Shown here: positions 14,771-22,558 of the stretch, piece after piece
How the letters are laid out: the number at the start of each line of letters is the position of its first letter
How positions within the stretch are numbered: position 1 is the first letter of the stretch
Assembly: GCA_964529035.1 (NCBI GenBank)
Contig: CAZGUG010000028.1
Span: 1 to 26,137 of the forward strand
Length of the DNA: 26,137 bases
Reading direction: 5' to 3'
Source: CAZGUG01 sp964529035
GTDB lineage: Bacteria > Bacillota > Clostridia > Ch29
The notes under the pieces: model-generated
What the model was told of the DNA's origin: nothing
Seen by the model: only the letters and a program-made list of their open reading frames with translations
The model's database searches: none
Translations under genes and position numbers: made by a program

Positions 14771-15844
14771 ATGTCGGACAAAGCCAAAACAAATCAGGAT
14801 ATTCTTGAATGGGTGAAAATGATTGCTCCGGGCACGTCTTTAAGGGAAGGGCTTGACAACATTATTAGGGCAAAGACGGGAGCGCTGATAGTTATAGGGG
14901 ACAGCCCGGAGATTATGGCCTTAATTGACGGCGGGTTTTACATAAACTGCGAATATGCGCCGAATTACCTGTATGAACTGGCCAAGATGGACGGCGGTAT
15001 TATTCTGAGCTGTGATGCCGGCAGAATACTATATGCAAACACGCAGCTGATTCCCGACCCCTCTATTTTTTCAGACGAAACCGGTATAAGGCACCGTACC
15101 GCCGAGAGGGTTGCACGGCAGACCGGTTGCACGGTCATATCCATATCCCAGAGAAGAAACGTTATAACCCTGTATCGCGGAAATTCAAAATACGTGGTAA
15201 GGGATTCCGCTTCGCTCATATCAAAGGCGAACCAGGCTACCCAGACCCTCGAGAAATACAAGGCAGTGCTGGACAGGGCCAAAGCGGGCCTTACGGCCCT
15301 CGAATATGAGAATATGACAACCCTGGCCGACGTTATTGCTGTTATACAGAAATCCGAAATGGTTATGAGGATTGCAGCGGAGGTGGAAGAATACCTTATT
15401 GAACTCGGAACCGAGGGAAGGCTTATCGAACTGCAGTTGGAAGAGCTTGTTACCGATGTGGCAAAGGACAAAGCCCATATTATTATGGATTACTGCCTCG
15501 AAAACCGGGGTATCAGTTACCGGGGCATTGAAAAAAATATAAGGGAACTTTCGCCGGAAGAGATTATGAATGCGGCCCGGATAGGCGGTATGCTTGGTTA
15601 TGGTGGCGATATGGAACCGTTACAGACGCCGGTATATCCCAGGGGGTACAGGCTGCTGAACAAAATCCCGAGGCTGCCGGCACCGATCATAGAAAACCTG
15701 GTTAAAGAATTCAAAGGATTCGGCGATATCATCAAGGCTTCGCCCTACCGGCTTGACGAAGTGGAAGGCATAGGAGAAGCAAGGGCCCGTGCGGTATACG
15801 AAGGACTAAGGAGAATCAAGGAACAGGTGGTTAATGACAGAATA
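14771..15844 (+). CDS. disA: DNA integrity scanning diadenylate cyclase DisA (3' end in gap)
   Basis: The 358 visible residues cover nearly the full family length of about 355-360, so only a few codons should be missing in the gap. The N-terminal DAC domain (about 1-145) has KMDGGIILSCD and GIRHRTAERVARQTG. The central helical region is about 150-300. A C-terminal helix-hairpin-helix DNA-binding unit ends near RLDEVEGIGEARARAVYEGL. DisA makes c-di-AMP from two ATP and stops when it meets branched DNA. The usual DGA motif reads DGG here, with GGC GGT codons clearly read, and GTRHR reads GIRHR. The RHR triad is intact. Start ATG follows GGGAGGA. The gene directly follows radA. Confidence 0.95.
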
Positions 15845-15944
15845 NNNNNNNNNNNNNNNNNNNNNNNNNNNNNNNNNNNNNNNNNNNNNNNNNNNNNNNN
15901 NNNNNNNNNNNNNNNNNNNNNNNNNNNNNNNNNNNNNNNNNNNN
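15845..15944. other. Assembly gap, 100 N
   Basis: Exactly 100 undetermined bases separate the 3' end of disA from the 3' end of a convergent gene. A round 100 is the usual placeholder for a gap of unknown size, so the real distance is not known. Confidence 0.98.
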
Positions 15945-16330
15945 TTATAAACTCCAAGGGTTTTTATTTTTTTATACTCCTTTAACATTACGCTGTGGAA
16001 GTCGGTATCCATTAAATCGCATATCGCCGCAATGTAGAACATATTGGCACCCAATTCGGTTTCAATCACTTCCCTGCAGTTTTCACACAGCTCTCCCCTT
16101 ATATGGGTATCTAAAAAAAGCGATAGCTCCTTAAGTGACGTGTCACGGGGAGTTTTCTGTTTCTGGGCTTCTATCTGAATACAACCACAACTGGTTACCG
16201 CCTTTGCAATGGCACGGCTTACTCTGACGTTGGATTCCTGGTACTTGGTTAAAACATCAAGTACGCTTTTATGTCTAACCAGCAATTGCGGTACAGAGCT
16301 TTGAAACTCATCAAGTATCGTATCTTTCAT
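15945..16330 (-). CDS. Cysteine-containing protein of unknown function (3' end in gap)
   Basis: The 128 visible residues begin at an ATG preceded by AAGGGAGTGATG. I recall close relatives in clostridial genomes listed only as a domain of unknown function (possibly DUF1573), but cannot verify the number. The pattern is mostly helical. Notable features are RHKSVLDVLTKYQES near 19-33, then TSCGC (Cys48, Cys50), then GELCENC (Cys82, Cys85), suggesting a CxC plus CxxC metal site. The segment ETELGANMFYIAAICDLM resembles the metal-binding helix of MazG-like pyrophosphohydrolases, but the key aspartate is missing. The chain reads LGVY at the gap edge, probably a few codons from its end. It converges with disA and has its own strong promoter. 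No function can be assigned. Confidence 0.82.
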
Positions 16331-16364
16331 TTCATCACTCCCTTGGAATTTTACGGTTAATTAT

Positions 16365-16393
16365 ATTATAAATATAAAAATGGTTGTTTGCAA
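16365..16393 (-). promoter_or_regulatory. Sigma-A promoter of the unknown gene beside disA
   Basis: On the minus strand, TTGCAA (16388-16393) and a perfect TATAAT (16365-16370) are separated by 17 bases. The start codon lies 34 bases downstream of the -10. Confidence 0.72.
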
Positions 16394-16402
16394 CGTATTT
16401 TA

Positions 16403-16435
16403 CTGCCGCGGCGGGATGCGCCCCGACGGCGGCAG
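16403..16435. other. GC-rich hairpin in the divergent intergenic region
   Basis: CTGCCGC (16403-16409) pairs with GCGGCAG (16429-16435), and GGG/CCC can pair inside. It stands out in an AT-rich divergent spacer between two promoters. Neither side has a T-run, so it is not a clear terminator. Its role is unknown. Confidence 0.4.
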
Positions 16436-16483
16436 AATATCCGTCTCTTTAACGAGGATTTGTGTATTTGTTTCAGCATGGTG

Positions 16484-16513
16484 TTGACACATACAAGCCT
16501 TATGTGTTAAAAT
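16484..16513 (+). promoter_or_regulatory. carD promoter P1 (distal)
   Basis: TTGACA (16484-16489), an 18-base spacer and TAAAAT (16508-16513) form a sigma-A-type promoter about 75 bases upstream of carD. Confidence 0.6.
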
Positions 16514-16523
16514 ATTTGTTTCA

Positions 16524-16552
16524 TTGACAATAAAGTGTTTGTATAGTAAAAT
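16524..16552 (+). promoter_or_regulatory. carD promoter P2 (proximal)
   Basis: TTGACA (16524-16529), a 17-base spacer and TAAAAT (16547-16552) form a second promoter 40 bases downstream of P1. The shared hexamers suggest tandem starts. Confidence 0.7.
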
Positions 16553-16587
16553 TATATTAAGTACTGGGTTGTGATGGAGGTATATAC

Positions 16588-17064
16588 ATGTTCAATATAG
16601 GAGACAAAGTAGTATATCCGATGCACGGAGCAGGGATTATCGAATCTATCGAAGAAAAAGAAATCCTGGGCAACAAGCAGAAATACTATATAATGAGAAT
16701 GCCCATTGGGAACATGAAGGTTATGATACCGCTTGAAAACGTTAACGATATTGGTCTCAGGGAGATTATCAACAAGGAGCAGGTCAATTCGGTGGTTGAG
16801 GTTTTGGGAGGGCATAAAACAGCAATGCCTAACAACTGGAACCGGAGATACCGTATTAACATGGAAAAGATAAAGAGCGGAGATATTCTTGAGGTGGCGG
16901 ACGTGGTCCGGAACCTTATGCTTCGGGATAAGGAAAAAGGACTGTCCACCGGGGAAAGGAAAATGCTGAACAACGCCAAACAAATCCTGGTAAGCGAACT
17001 GGTTCTTGTGAACAATATGGACGAAGCGGAGATTGAAAGCATGATAGAAGGGATTGTAAATTAA
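16588..17064 (+). CDS. carD: CarD family RNA polymerase-binding regulator
   Basis: This 158-residue protein is full length for the short CarD/CdnL family. Residues about 1-60 form the Tudor-like RNA polymerase interaction domain shared with Mfd: FNIGDKVVYPMHGAGIIESIEE, then KYYIMRMPIGNMKVMIPLENV. The helical C-terminal domain (about 70-158) includes WNRRYRINMEKIKSGD and the run LMLRDKEKGLSTGERKMLNNA. CarD proteins bind the RNA polymerase beta lobe and stabilise open promoter complexes. The C-terminal tryptophan used for this is plausibly the W in NNWNRRY. The ATG follows GGAGG. It has tandem promoters and its own terminator, so it is an independent unit. The name is used in the family sense. 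Confidence 0.93.
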   Translation: MFNIGDKVVYPMHGAGIIESIEEKEILGNKQKYYIMRMPIGNMKVMIPLENVNDIGLREIINKEQVNSVVEVLGGHKTAMPNNWNRRYRINMEKIKSGDILEVADVVRNLMLRDKEKGLSTGERKMLNNAKQILVSELVLVNNMDEAEIESMIEGIVN

Positions 17065-17065
17065 G

Positions 17066-17092
17066 GCGTCTCTATGGGGCGCTGATTTTTTT
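17066..17092 (+). terminator. Intrinsic terminator of carD
   Basis: GCGTCTC and GGGGCGC pair over 7 bp (two G-T pairs) around the loop TAT, followed by TGA and a seven-T run. It begins two bases after the carD stop codon. Confidence 0.78.
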
Positions 17093-17134
17093 AATTAAAT
17101 CCGAATATTATTTTAAGACTTTTTTTGTTTTATA

Positions 17135-17164
17135 TTGCAGAGGGCCTGTAATGGGTTATAAAAT
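17135..17164 (+). promoter_or_regulatory. Promoter of the PIN/TRAM gene
   Basis: TTGCAG (17135-17140), an 18-base spacer and TAAAAT (17159-17164) lie 45 bases before the start codon. An overlapping TATAAA at 16-base spacing is an alternative. The -35 has one mismatch from TTGACA. Confidence 0.45.
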
Positions 17165-17209
17165 ATATATATATTGGTAATAATCAAAGAAGGAGGTGAT
17201 TATAAGTTA

Positions 17210-18325
17210 ATGGTAAAAAATCTAATTAGGGGATTGTTGACTACGGCAGGTCTGGTTATCGGCTATCAGCTGGTTTATGTGCTTGGTGATGTGCTGGCGG
17301 TTAACGAGATTTTTGGGATACTGATTGATGGAACCCTTAGGATTGTATATTACGTGATCGGTGCACTACTGTTCGGTTTGATATTTTTCCTGATATCTCC
17401 ATGGCTTATTAAGTTGGGTTGGAAGGCAACCGGAATAATTGAGAATACTCTGCAAAATATTCCTACAAACGATATATTGTTGGGCTCGGTGGGACTTATA
17501 CTCGGGTTAATAATAGCAAACCTTTTTATAAGGCCCCTTGCAATTATACCCATCCCTTGGCTGGGCAGCATAGTTATGGTGTTGGCCAATATAATCCTGG
17601 GATATCTCGGGATTAAAATCGCCACCAGAAAAAGGGATGACCTGGGCAGCATAGTCCATTCCCTGAAAAAATTGGGTATTAAGGACAAGAATTACAGAGC
17701 AGAGGGAACTGTGAGGCCAAAGATACTCGATACAAGCGTTATAATAGACGGAAGAATTGCAGATATCTGTAAAACCGGATTTGTTGAAGGCCCTCTGATA
17801 ATACCCGGATTTGTTTTGGAGGAGTTGAGGCATATAGCCGATTCTTCCGACACCTTAAAACGCAACAGGGGTAGAAGGGGCCTGGATATTTTGAACAAGA
17901 TACAAAAGGAACTTGATATCCCTGTTAAGATATATGACAAACCCTTTGAAGACATAGCAGAGGTGGATACAAAACTTCTTAAGCTTGCACAGATTATGAA
18001 GGGAAAAGTAGTCACCAACGATTTTAACCTGAACAAGGTTGCGGAGTTTCAGGGGGTTCCTGTGCTGAATATCAACGAGCTGGCAAATGCGGTCAAGCCG
18101 GTGGTGTTGCCGGGCGAGGAAATGGTGGTGCAGGTAATCAAGGACGGAAAGGAATCCGGACAGGGTGTGGCGTATCTGGACGACGGTACCATGATTGTAG
18201 TGGATGGAGGCAAAAAACACATTGGCGAATCGATAGGAGTAATGGTTACCAGTGTGCTTCAGACTGCCGCAGGCAGGATGATATTTGCAAAACCGAAGAA
18301 TGCGCTGGACAACAAGGCGGTATAA
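17210..18325 (+). CDS. Membrane-anchored PIN/TRAM domain protein (YacL family)
   Basis: Start ATG at 17210 follows AGGAGGTGAT (slightly long spacing) and gives 371 residues; the TTG at 17174 lies before that site and is rejected. Four membrane helices span roughly residues 6-28, 44-66, 84-104 and 113-135. A PIN nuclease-like domain follows, with ILDTSVIIDGRIADI at about 172-186, VLEELRHIAD, and the late acidic residues in VDTKLL and VTNDFNLNKVA. A C-terminal TRAM RNA-binding domain is at about 300-355. The acidic residues of a PIN active site appear intact, so a membrane-tethered ribonuclease is plausible. The family's substrate is not established. It lies between carD and ispD, as YacL does near radA/disA in Bacillus. 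Confidence 0.93.
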   Translation: MVKNLIRGLLTTAGLVIGYQLVYVLGDVLAVNEIFGILIDGTLRIVYYVIGALLFGLIFFLISPWLIKLGWKATGIIENTLQNIPTNDILLGSVGLILGLIIANLFIRPLAIIPIPWLGSIVMVLANIILGYLGIKIATRKRDDLGSIVHSLKKLGIKDKNYRAEGTVRPKILDTSVIIDGRIADICKTGFVEGPLIIPGFVLEELRHIADSSDTLKRNRGRRGLDILNKIQKELDIPVKIYDKPFEDIAEVDTKLLKLAQIMKGKVVTNDFNLNKVAEFQGVPVLNINELANAVKPVVLPGEEMVVQVIKDGKESGQGVAYLDDGTMIVVDGGKKHIGESIGVMVTSVLQTAAGRMIFAKPKNALDNKAV

Positions 18326-18353
18326 AAACCCGGCCCAATGGGCCGGGTTTTTT
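18324..18353 (+). terminator. Intrinsic terminator of the PIN/TRAM gene
   Basis: AAACCCGGCCC and GGGCCGGGTTT pair perfectly around the loop AAT and end in a six-T run. The A-run overlaps the stop codon. Confidence 0.93.
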
Positions 18354-18370
18354 CAGTTTTGCAAGAGGGA

Positions 18371-18399
18371 TTGTTAGGCAGCATGAAGAATTGTACATT
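18371..18399 (+). promoter_or_regulatory. Possible promoter of ispD-ispF
   Basis: TTGTTA (18371-18376), a 17-base spacer and TACATT (18394-18399) match sigma-A at four of six bases each. The preceding strong terminator makes a local promoter necessary. Confidence 0.32.
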
Positions 18400-18416
18400 T
18401 CAGGGGTGATGGTATT

Positions 18417-19127
18417 ATGTACCACGGTTTTGAAGTCACGGCGGTAGTCGTTGCGGCGGGTAAGGGCAGCAGGATGAAAAGCCGTATAAACAAACAGTTC
18501 CTTATGCTGAAGGATAAGCCGGTCCTCGCCCATACCCTTGCGGCCTTTCAGGAGTGCGAAGCCGTAGACAGGATTGTTGTGGCTGCCGCCCGCGGGGATA
18601 TTGAATACTGTAGTGAAAAAATAGTAAGGAAATTCGGTATGACAAAGGTTGAAAAAATACTGGCCGGCGGGCAAACCCGCCAGCAGTCGGTTGCATTGGG
18701 GCTGCAGGCCGCAGCCGATGGTATAGTGCTGGTACACGACGGTGCCCGGCCCTTTGTTGACTGCAGCCTTATAAGGAAAGGTATCAGGCTGCTTCTGGAA
18801 CAAAATCTGGACGGGACCGCCTGTGCCGTGCCTTTAAGCGATACGGTGAAGGTGGTGGGACCCGACGGAGCGGTGGAAAAAACCCTTGACAGGGAAAGCC
18901 TGAGAGCGGTACAGACCCCCCAGTGTTTTGTGAGCCGGGTAATTAAAGAAGTCCACAGGAGGGCCGCCGGGGAAGGATTAGCGGTTACCGATGACCTGGC
19001 ACTGCTTGAGCATTACGGATACAGGGTCGGACTATACCGGGGCAGGAATAGAAACATAAAAATAACCACTCCGCAGGACCTGCTTTTGGCCGCGGTTATG
19101 ATGGAAGGGGGGAGTACCGGTGAATAG
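18417..19127 (+). CDS. ispD: 2-C-methyl-D-erythritol 4-phosphate cytidylyltransferase
   Basis: This 236-residue enzyme is full length for IspD. It transfers CMP from CTP to methylerythritol phosphate, the third step of the MEP isoprenoid pathway. The N-terminal CTP loop VVAAGKGSRM (about residues 11-20) is followed by KQFLML, where the lysine is conserved. HDGARPF near 103 and LRAVQTPQCF near 163, then VTDDLALLEHYG, match the family. The ATG follows AGGGGTGAT. It overlaps ispF by 8 bases, pointing to translational coupling of consecutive MEP genes; IspE, the step between them, is not here. Confidence 0.95.
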   Translation: MYHGFEVTAVVVAAGKGSRMKSRINKQFLMLKDKPVLAHTLAAFQECEAVDRIVVAAARGDIEYCSEKIVRKFGMTKVEKILAGGQTRQQSVALGLQAAADGIVLVHDGARPFVDCSLIRKGIRLLLEQNLDGTACAVPLSDTVKVVGPDGAVEKTLDRESLRAVQTPQCFVSRVIKEVHRRAAGEGLAVTDDLALLEHYGYRVGLYRGRNRNIKITTPQDLLLAAVMMEGGSTGE

Positions 19128-19593
19128 AATTGGTATAGGATACGATGCCCACAGGCTAACAGAGGGCAGGCCGCTGATACTGGGAGGGGTGGATATTGAA
19201 TATCCCATGGGACTGGAAGGGCATTCGGATGCCGATGTGCTGGTCCATGCCGTAATGGATGCACTGCTTGGCGCTGCCGCCATGGGGGATATAGGCCTTT
19301 CTTTCCCGGATACCGAAAAAAAATACTCCGGTATAAGCAGCCTTGTTCTGCTCGGCACTGTTGCCGGGAAATTGAAAGCCACCGGGTATACAATATGTAA
19401 CATAGACAGCATAATAATTGCAGAAAAGCCCAAACTAAGACCCTATATATCCCGGATGGAAGAAAACATCGCTGCAAAGCTTGAAATTAACACCAGCCGG
19501 ATAAGCGTGAAAGCTACCACCACCGAGGGTATGGGCTTTGCGGGAAGACAGGAGGGAATAGCCGCCCAGGCGGTTGTTATGCTGGATATATAA
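19120..19593 (+). CDS. ispF: 2-C-methyl-D-erythritol 2,4-cyclodiphosphate synthase
   Basis: This 157-residue trimeric enzyme is full length. It cyclises CDP-methylerythritol 2-phosphate with release of CMP in the MEP pathway. The metal ligands are in GIGYDAHRL (Asp8 and His10) and the third histidine follows in EGHSDADVLVHAVMDALLGA. SFPDTEKKYSG and KATTTEGMGFAGRQEGI are typical later motifs. The GTG at 19120 follows AAGGGGGGAG and lies inside the end of ispD. It is probably made in step with IspD. Confidence 0.95.
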   Translation: MNRIGIGYDAHRLTEGRPLILGGVDIEYPMGLEGHSDADVLVHAVMDALLGAAAMGDIGLSFPDTEKKYSGISSLVLLGTVAGKLKATGYTICNIDSIIIAEKPKLRPYISRMEENIAAKLEINTSRISVKATTTEGMGFAGRQEGIAAQAVVMLDI

Positions 19594-19604
19594 CGGTGCA
19601 GAGG

Positions 19605-19634
19605 TTGAAGATATACAAAGCCGGGTGATATAAT
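19605..19634 (+). promoter_or_regulatory. Promoter of the gltX gene run
   Basis: TTGAAG (19605-19610) and a consensus TATAAT (19629-19634) are spaced by 18 bases, 27 bases before the gltX start. No T-box leader is visible, although the next two genes are tRNA synthetases. Confidence 0.68.
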
Positions 19635-19660
19635 TAGCATAATTAAGGAGGTAATGATAA

Positions 19661-21127
19661 ATGGCAAGAGCAAGGTTTGCTCCAAGTCCCACCGGACCAA
19701 TACATATGGGCAACATGAGAACGGCCCTTTTTAATTATTTGTTTGTAAAAAGCGGTGCAGATAAGAATACAATGGTACTGAGGATAGAGGATACCGATCT
19801 GCAGAGGTCGTCTGTGGAAAACGAAAAGCTCATATATGAAGAACTCGGCTGGCTGGGAATAGAATGGGATGAAGGGCCCGAAAAGGGCGGAAGATACAGC
19901 CCCTACCGCCAAAGCGAGAGGCTGGAGATTTACAACGAATACTATAAAAGGTTAATAGACCAGGGCAAGGCCTATTACTGTTTTTGTACCCCCGAGGAAC
20001 TCGAACGGGACAAAAAAAAGACCGCGTGCGAAGCAAGTTCTCCCAGGTACTCGGGACGCTGCCGCAGGCTCACCGGTGAGCAGGCCAGAAAACACCTGGA
20101 AGAAGGAAGGCCGGCCACCATAAGGTTCAAAATAGAGCCGGGCAGGACAGTTGTATTCGATGATGTGGTCAAGGGCAGAATAGAAATCGATTCCGATACC
20201 CTGGGAGGGGATATGGTAATAAGGAAATCCGACGGGACTCCAACCTATAACTTTTCCGCAGTAATAGACGACCACCTTATGGATATCACCCATGTTATAC
20301 GGGGGGAGGATCACCTGACCAATACGCCAAAGCAAATACTTATATACGACGCCTTCGGATGGGATAAACCAATTTTTGCCCATGCGCCCCTGATACTTGG
20401 TCCCGATAGGACAAAGCTGAGCAAAAGGCACGGGAACACATATATAGGACAGTACCGGCAAGACGGGTACCTGCCCGAAGCGATGTTCAACTATCTGGTG
20501 CTTTTAAGCTGGTCGCCGGAGGGGGACAGGGAGCTTTTAACAAGGGATGAGATTATAAGGCAGTTCAGGCTGGACAGGGTAACCAGGGCAAACCCCGTCT
20601 TTGATATAGATAAGCTTAACTGGATAAACGCGCATTATATAAGGGAAGCCGGCCCGGGAAGAATAACAGAACTGGCGGTGCCGCATCTAATAAGAGATGG
20701 GCTGATTACCCCGCAGCAGGCGAAGGAGAAGGAAAACTGGATAAAAACTATGGTGGAGATAGTACAGGACAGGCTGGTGAAAGTATCGGATATTACAGGC
20801 ATGGCAAAGATATTTTTTGACGACTTGCCAACCTTTGAAGATGACGATGCACTGCAGGTTTTAAAGGGAGAGCAGGTGCCGCGTCTGCTGGAGCTTTTCA
20901 GGTCAAAGATTCGAACGGCCGGGCGGATTGATGAGGAATTTTGCTCGGGCATATTCAAGGTGCTGCAGAAGGAAACCGGTATAAAGGGCAAGAACTTGTT
21001 TATGCCCATAAGGGCTGCCGTTACCGGACAGTGTCACGGCCCTGACCTGAACAAAACCCTTTTGCTGCTGGGCAGGGATAAGCTGATAAGCAGGATAAAG
21101 CATGTTTTGGACAATTATGTCGGTTGA
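19661..21127 (+). CDS. gltX: Glutamyl-tRNA synthetase
   Basis: This 488-residue class I synthetase is full length. The nucleotide-binding HIGH-type motif is in RFAPSPTGPIHMGNMRTALF (about residues 5-24). The KMSKS-type motif is KLSKRHG (about 252-258). A cysteine cluster, CFC then YSGRC, matches the zinc-binding insert of bacterial GluRS. It charges tRNA-Glu, and in Firmicutes lacking GlnRS usually tRNA-Gln too, with later amidation; the discriminating ability cannot be read here. The ATG follows AAGGAGGT. It leads a run with cysS, mrnC, thyX, rlmB and rae1. cysE, which sits between gltX and cysS in Bacillus, is absent. Confidence 0.96.
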   Translation: MARARFAPSPTGPIHMGNMRTALFNYLFVKSGADKNTMVLRIEDTDLQRSSVENEKLIYEELGWLGIEWDEGPEKGGRYSPYRQSERLEIYNEYYKRLIDQGKAYYCFCTPEELERDKKKTACEASSPRYSGRCRRLTGEQARKHLEEGRPATIRFKIEPGRTVVFDDVVKGRIEIDSDTLGGDMVIRKSDGTPTYNFSAVIDDHLMDITHVIRGEDHLTNTPKQILIYDAFGWDKPIFAHAPLILGPDRTKLSKRHGNTYIGQYRQDGYLPEAMFNYLVLLSWSPEGDRELLTRDEIIRQFRLDRVTRANPVFDIDKLNWINAHYIREAGPGRITELAVPHLIRDGLITPQQAKEKENWIKTMVEIVQDRLVKVSDITGMAKIFFDDLPTFEDDDALQVLKGEQVPRLLELFRSKIRTAGRIDEEFCSGIFKVLQKETGIKGKNLFMPIRAAVTGQCHGPDLNKTLLLLGRDKLISRIKHVLDNYVG

Positions 21128-21133
21128 AAGGAG
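21127..21133 (+). promoter_or_regulatory. Ribosome-binding site fixing the cysS start
   Basis: AAAGGAG overlaps the gltX stop and is 8 bases before the GTG at 21142. It excludes the in-frame TTG at 21124 and GTG at 21133. Confidence 0.75.
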
Positions 21134-21141
21134 TGAGAGGC

Positions 21142-22542
21142 GTGAAACTGTACAATACGCTGACCAGAAAAAAGGAAGAATTCGTACCCCTTAAAGAGGG
21201 CAGGGTGGGTATATACGTCTGCGGGCCAACCGTTTACGACTTTTTTCATGTAGGCAATGCGCGTCCCTTTATCGTATTTGACGTTCTGCGCAGGTACCTG
21301 GAATACAAGGGCTACCGGGTAACCTATGTGCAGAATTTTACCGATGTGGATGACAAGATAATAAACAGGGCCCTGGAAGAAAATAGCACCATGGATGAGG
21401 TTTCCGAGAGATTTATCAAGGAATACTTTGCCGATGCCGATAAACTGGGTGTTAAAAGGGCCACCTTTCATCCCAGGGCTACAGAGCATATAGAAGAAAT
21501 AATATATTTGATAAAAAGGCTGGAGGACAAAGGGCTGGCCTATGCCGCAGCCGACGGAATATACTTTGATACCCGGAAATTCTCCGGATACGGCAAACTG
21601 TCGGGACAAAACCTTGAAGACCTTAATGCCGGTGCAAGGGTGGAGGTTGACAAAACCAAGAGAAATCCGGCGGACTTTGCACTTTGGAAGAAACAAAAAC
21701 CGGGAGAGCCGGCATGGGACAGCCCGTGGGGAAAGGGAAGGCCGGGATGGCATATCGAATGCTCCGCCATGTCGACAAAATATCTCGGTGAAACAATCGA
21801 CATCCATGCGGGGGGTCAGGACCTGATTTTCCCGCATCACGAAAACGAGATAGCCCAGTCGGAGGGAGCATCGGGCAGGATCTTTGCCCGATACTGGCTG
21901 CATAACGGGTTCATTAATATTGAAAATGAAAAAATGTCAAAGTCTCTGGGCAATTTCTTTACAATAAGGGATATAAGCAGAGACTATGACCTGGAAATAA
22001 TCCGGTTCTTCATGCTGTCCGCCCATTACAGGAATCCGGTGAATTTCAGCCGTGAGATGCTGAACCAGGCAAAGAACGGCCTTGAAAGGCTGTATAATGC
22101 CAAAGGCGACCTGGAGCATCTTGAGAAAAACGCCCAAAGACAGCAGATGAACAGCCGGGAAGAGGAAAAGGCAAAGGGGCTGGAAGCATACAGGAAAAAA
22201 TTCGAGGAGGCCATGGAAGACGACCTTAACACGGCGGATGCAGTTGCGGCGATTTTTGAGCTGGTCCGGGATATAAACACCTTTGTCAAGGGAGATGTCT
22301 CCGCAGCCTTCGCAAAGAGGGCCCTTGAGCTAATAAAGGAGCTTACCGGCGTTTTGGGGATAATGTCCAAGGAAGAACAGGGGCCGGACAAGATAATAGA
22401 ACAGCTTGTGGCCCGGCGGGAAGAGGCAAGGAAGCAGAAGGACTGGGCCCTTGCGGACAAAATAAGGGACGACTTAAGGGTAAGGGGGATTATCATTGAG
22501 GATACCCCCCAGGGAGCAAAATGGAAAAGAATAGTCCGGTAA
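21142..22542 (+). CDS. cysS: Cysteinyl-tRNA synthetase
   Basis: The GTG start gives 466 residues (VKLYNTLTRKKEEF), normal for CysS. The zinc and ATP regions are visible: YVCGPTVYDFFHVGNARP (HIGH-type, about residues 26-43), then GWHIECSAM and HHENEIAQSE supplying further zinc ligands, and KMSKSLGN near 264. The C-terminal helical anticodon-binding region includes MEDDLNTADAVAAIFELV. It charges tRNA-Cys with no editing domain. The gene starts in the gltX ribosome-site region and is followed by mrnC after 16 bases. The two genes are probably linked because Mini-III has a role in rRNA maturation in the same translation cluster. Confidence 0.96.
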   Translation: MKLYNTLTRKKEEFVPLKEGRVGIYVCGPTVYDFFHVGNARPFIVFDVLRRYLEYKGYRVTYVQNFTDVDDKIINRALEENSTMDEVSERFIKEYFADADKLGVKRATFHPRATEHIEEIIYLIKRLEDKGLAYAAADGIYFDTRKFSGYGKLSGQNLEDLNAGARVEVDKTKRNPADFALWKKQKPGEPAWDSPWGKGRPGWHIECSAMSTKYLGETIDIHAGGQDLIFPHHENEIAQSEGASGRIFARYWLHNGFINIENEKMSKSLGNFFTIRDISRDYDLEIIRFFMLSAHYRNPVNFSREMLNQAKNGLERLYNAKGDLEHLEKNAQRQQMNSREEEKAKGLEAYRKKFEEAMEDDLNTADAVAAIFELVRDINTFVKGDVSAAFAKRALELIKELTGVLGIMSKEEQGPDKIIEQLVARREEARKQKDWALADKIRDDLRVRGIIIEDTPQGAKWKRIVR

Positions 22543-22558
22543 GGAGCTGGCATATAAT

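Noticed and set aside
16403..16435. GC-rich hairpin as a terminator
   Set aside because: No T-run follows on either strand, and it sits between divergent promoters rather than at gene ends. It is kept only as an unexplained hairpin.
19594..19660. T-box riboswitch before the synthetase genes
   Set aside because: The leader is only about 26 bases after the promoter, too short for a T-box, and lacks its conserved bulge sequence.
21115..21903. Long minus-strand frame inside cysS
   Set aside because: It is antisense to a full-length synthetase, with no domain and no ribosome site.
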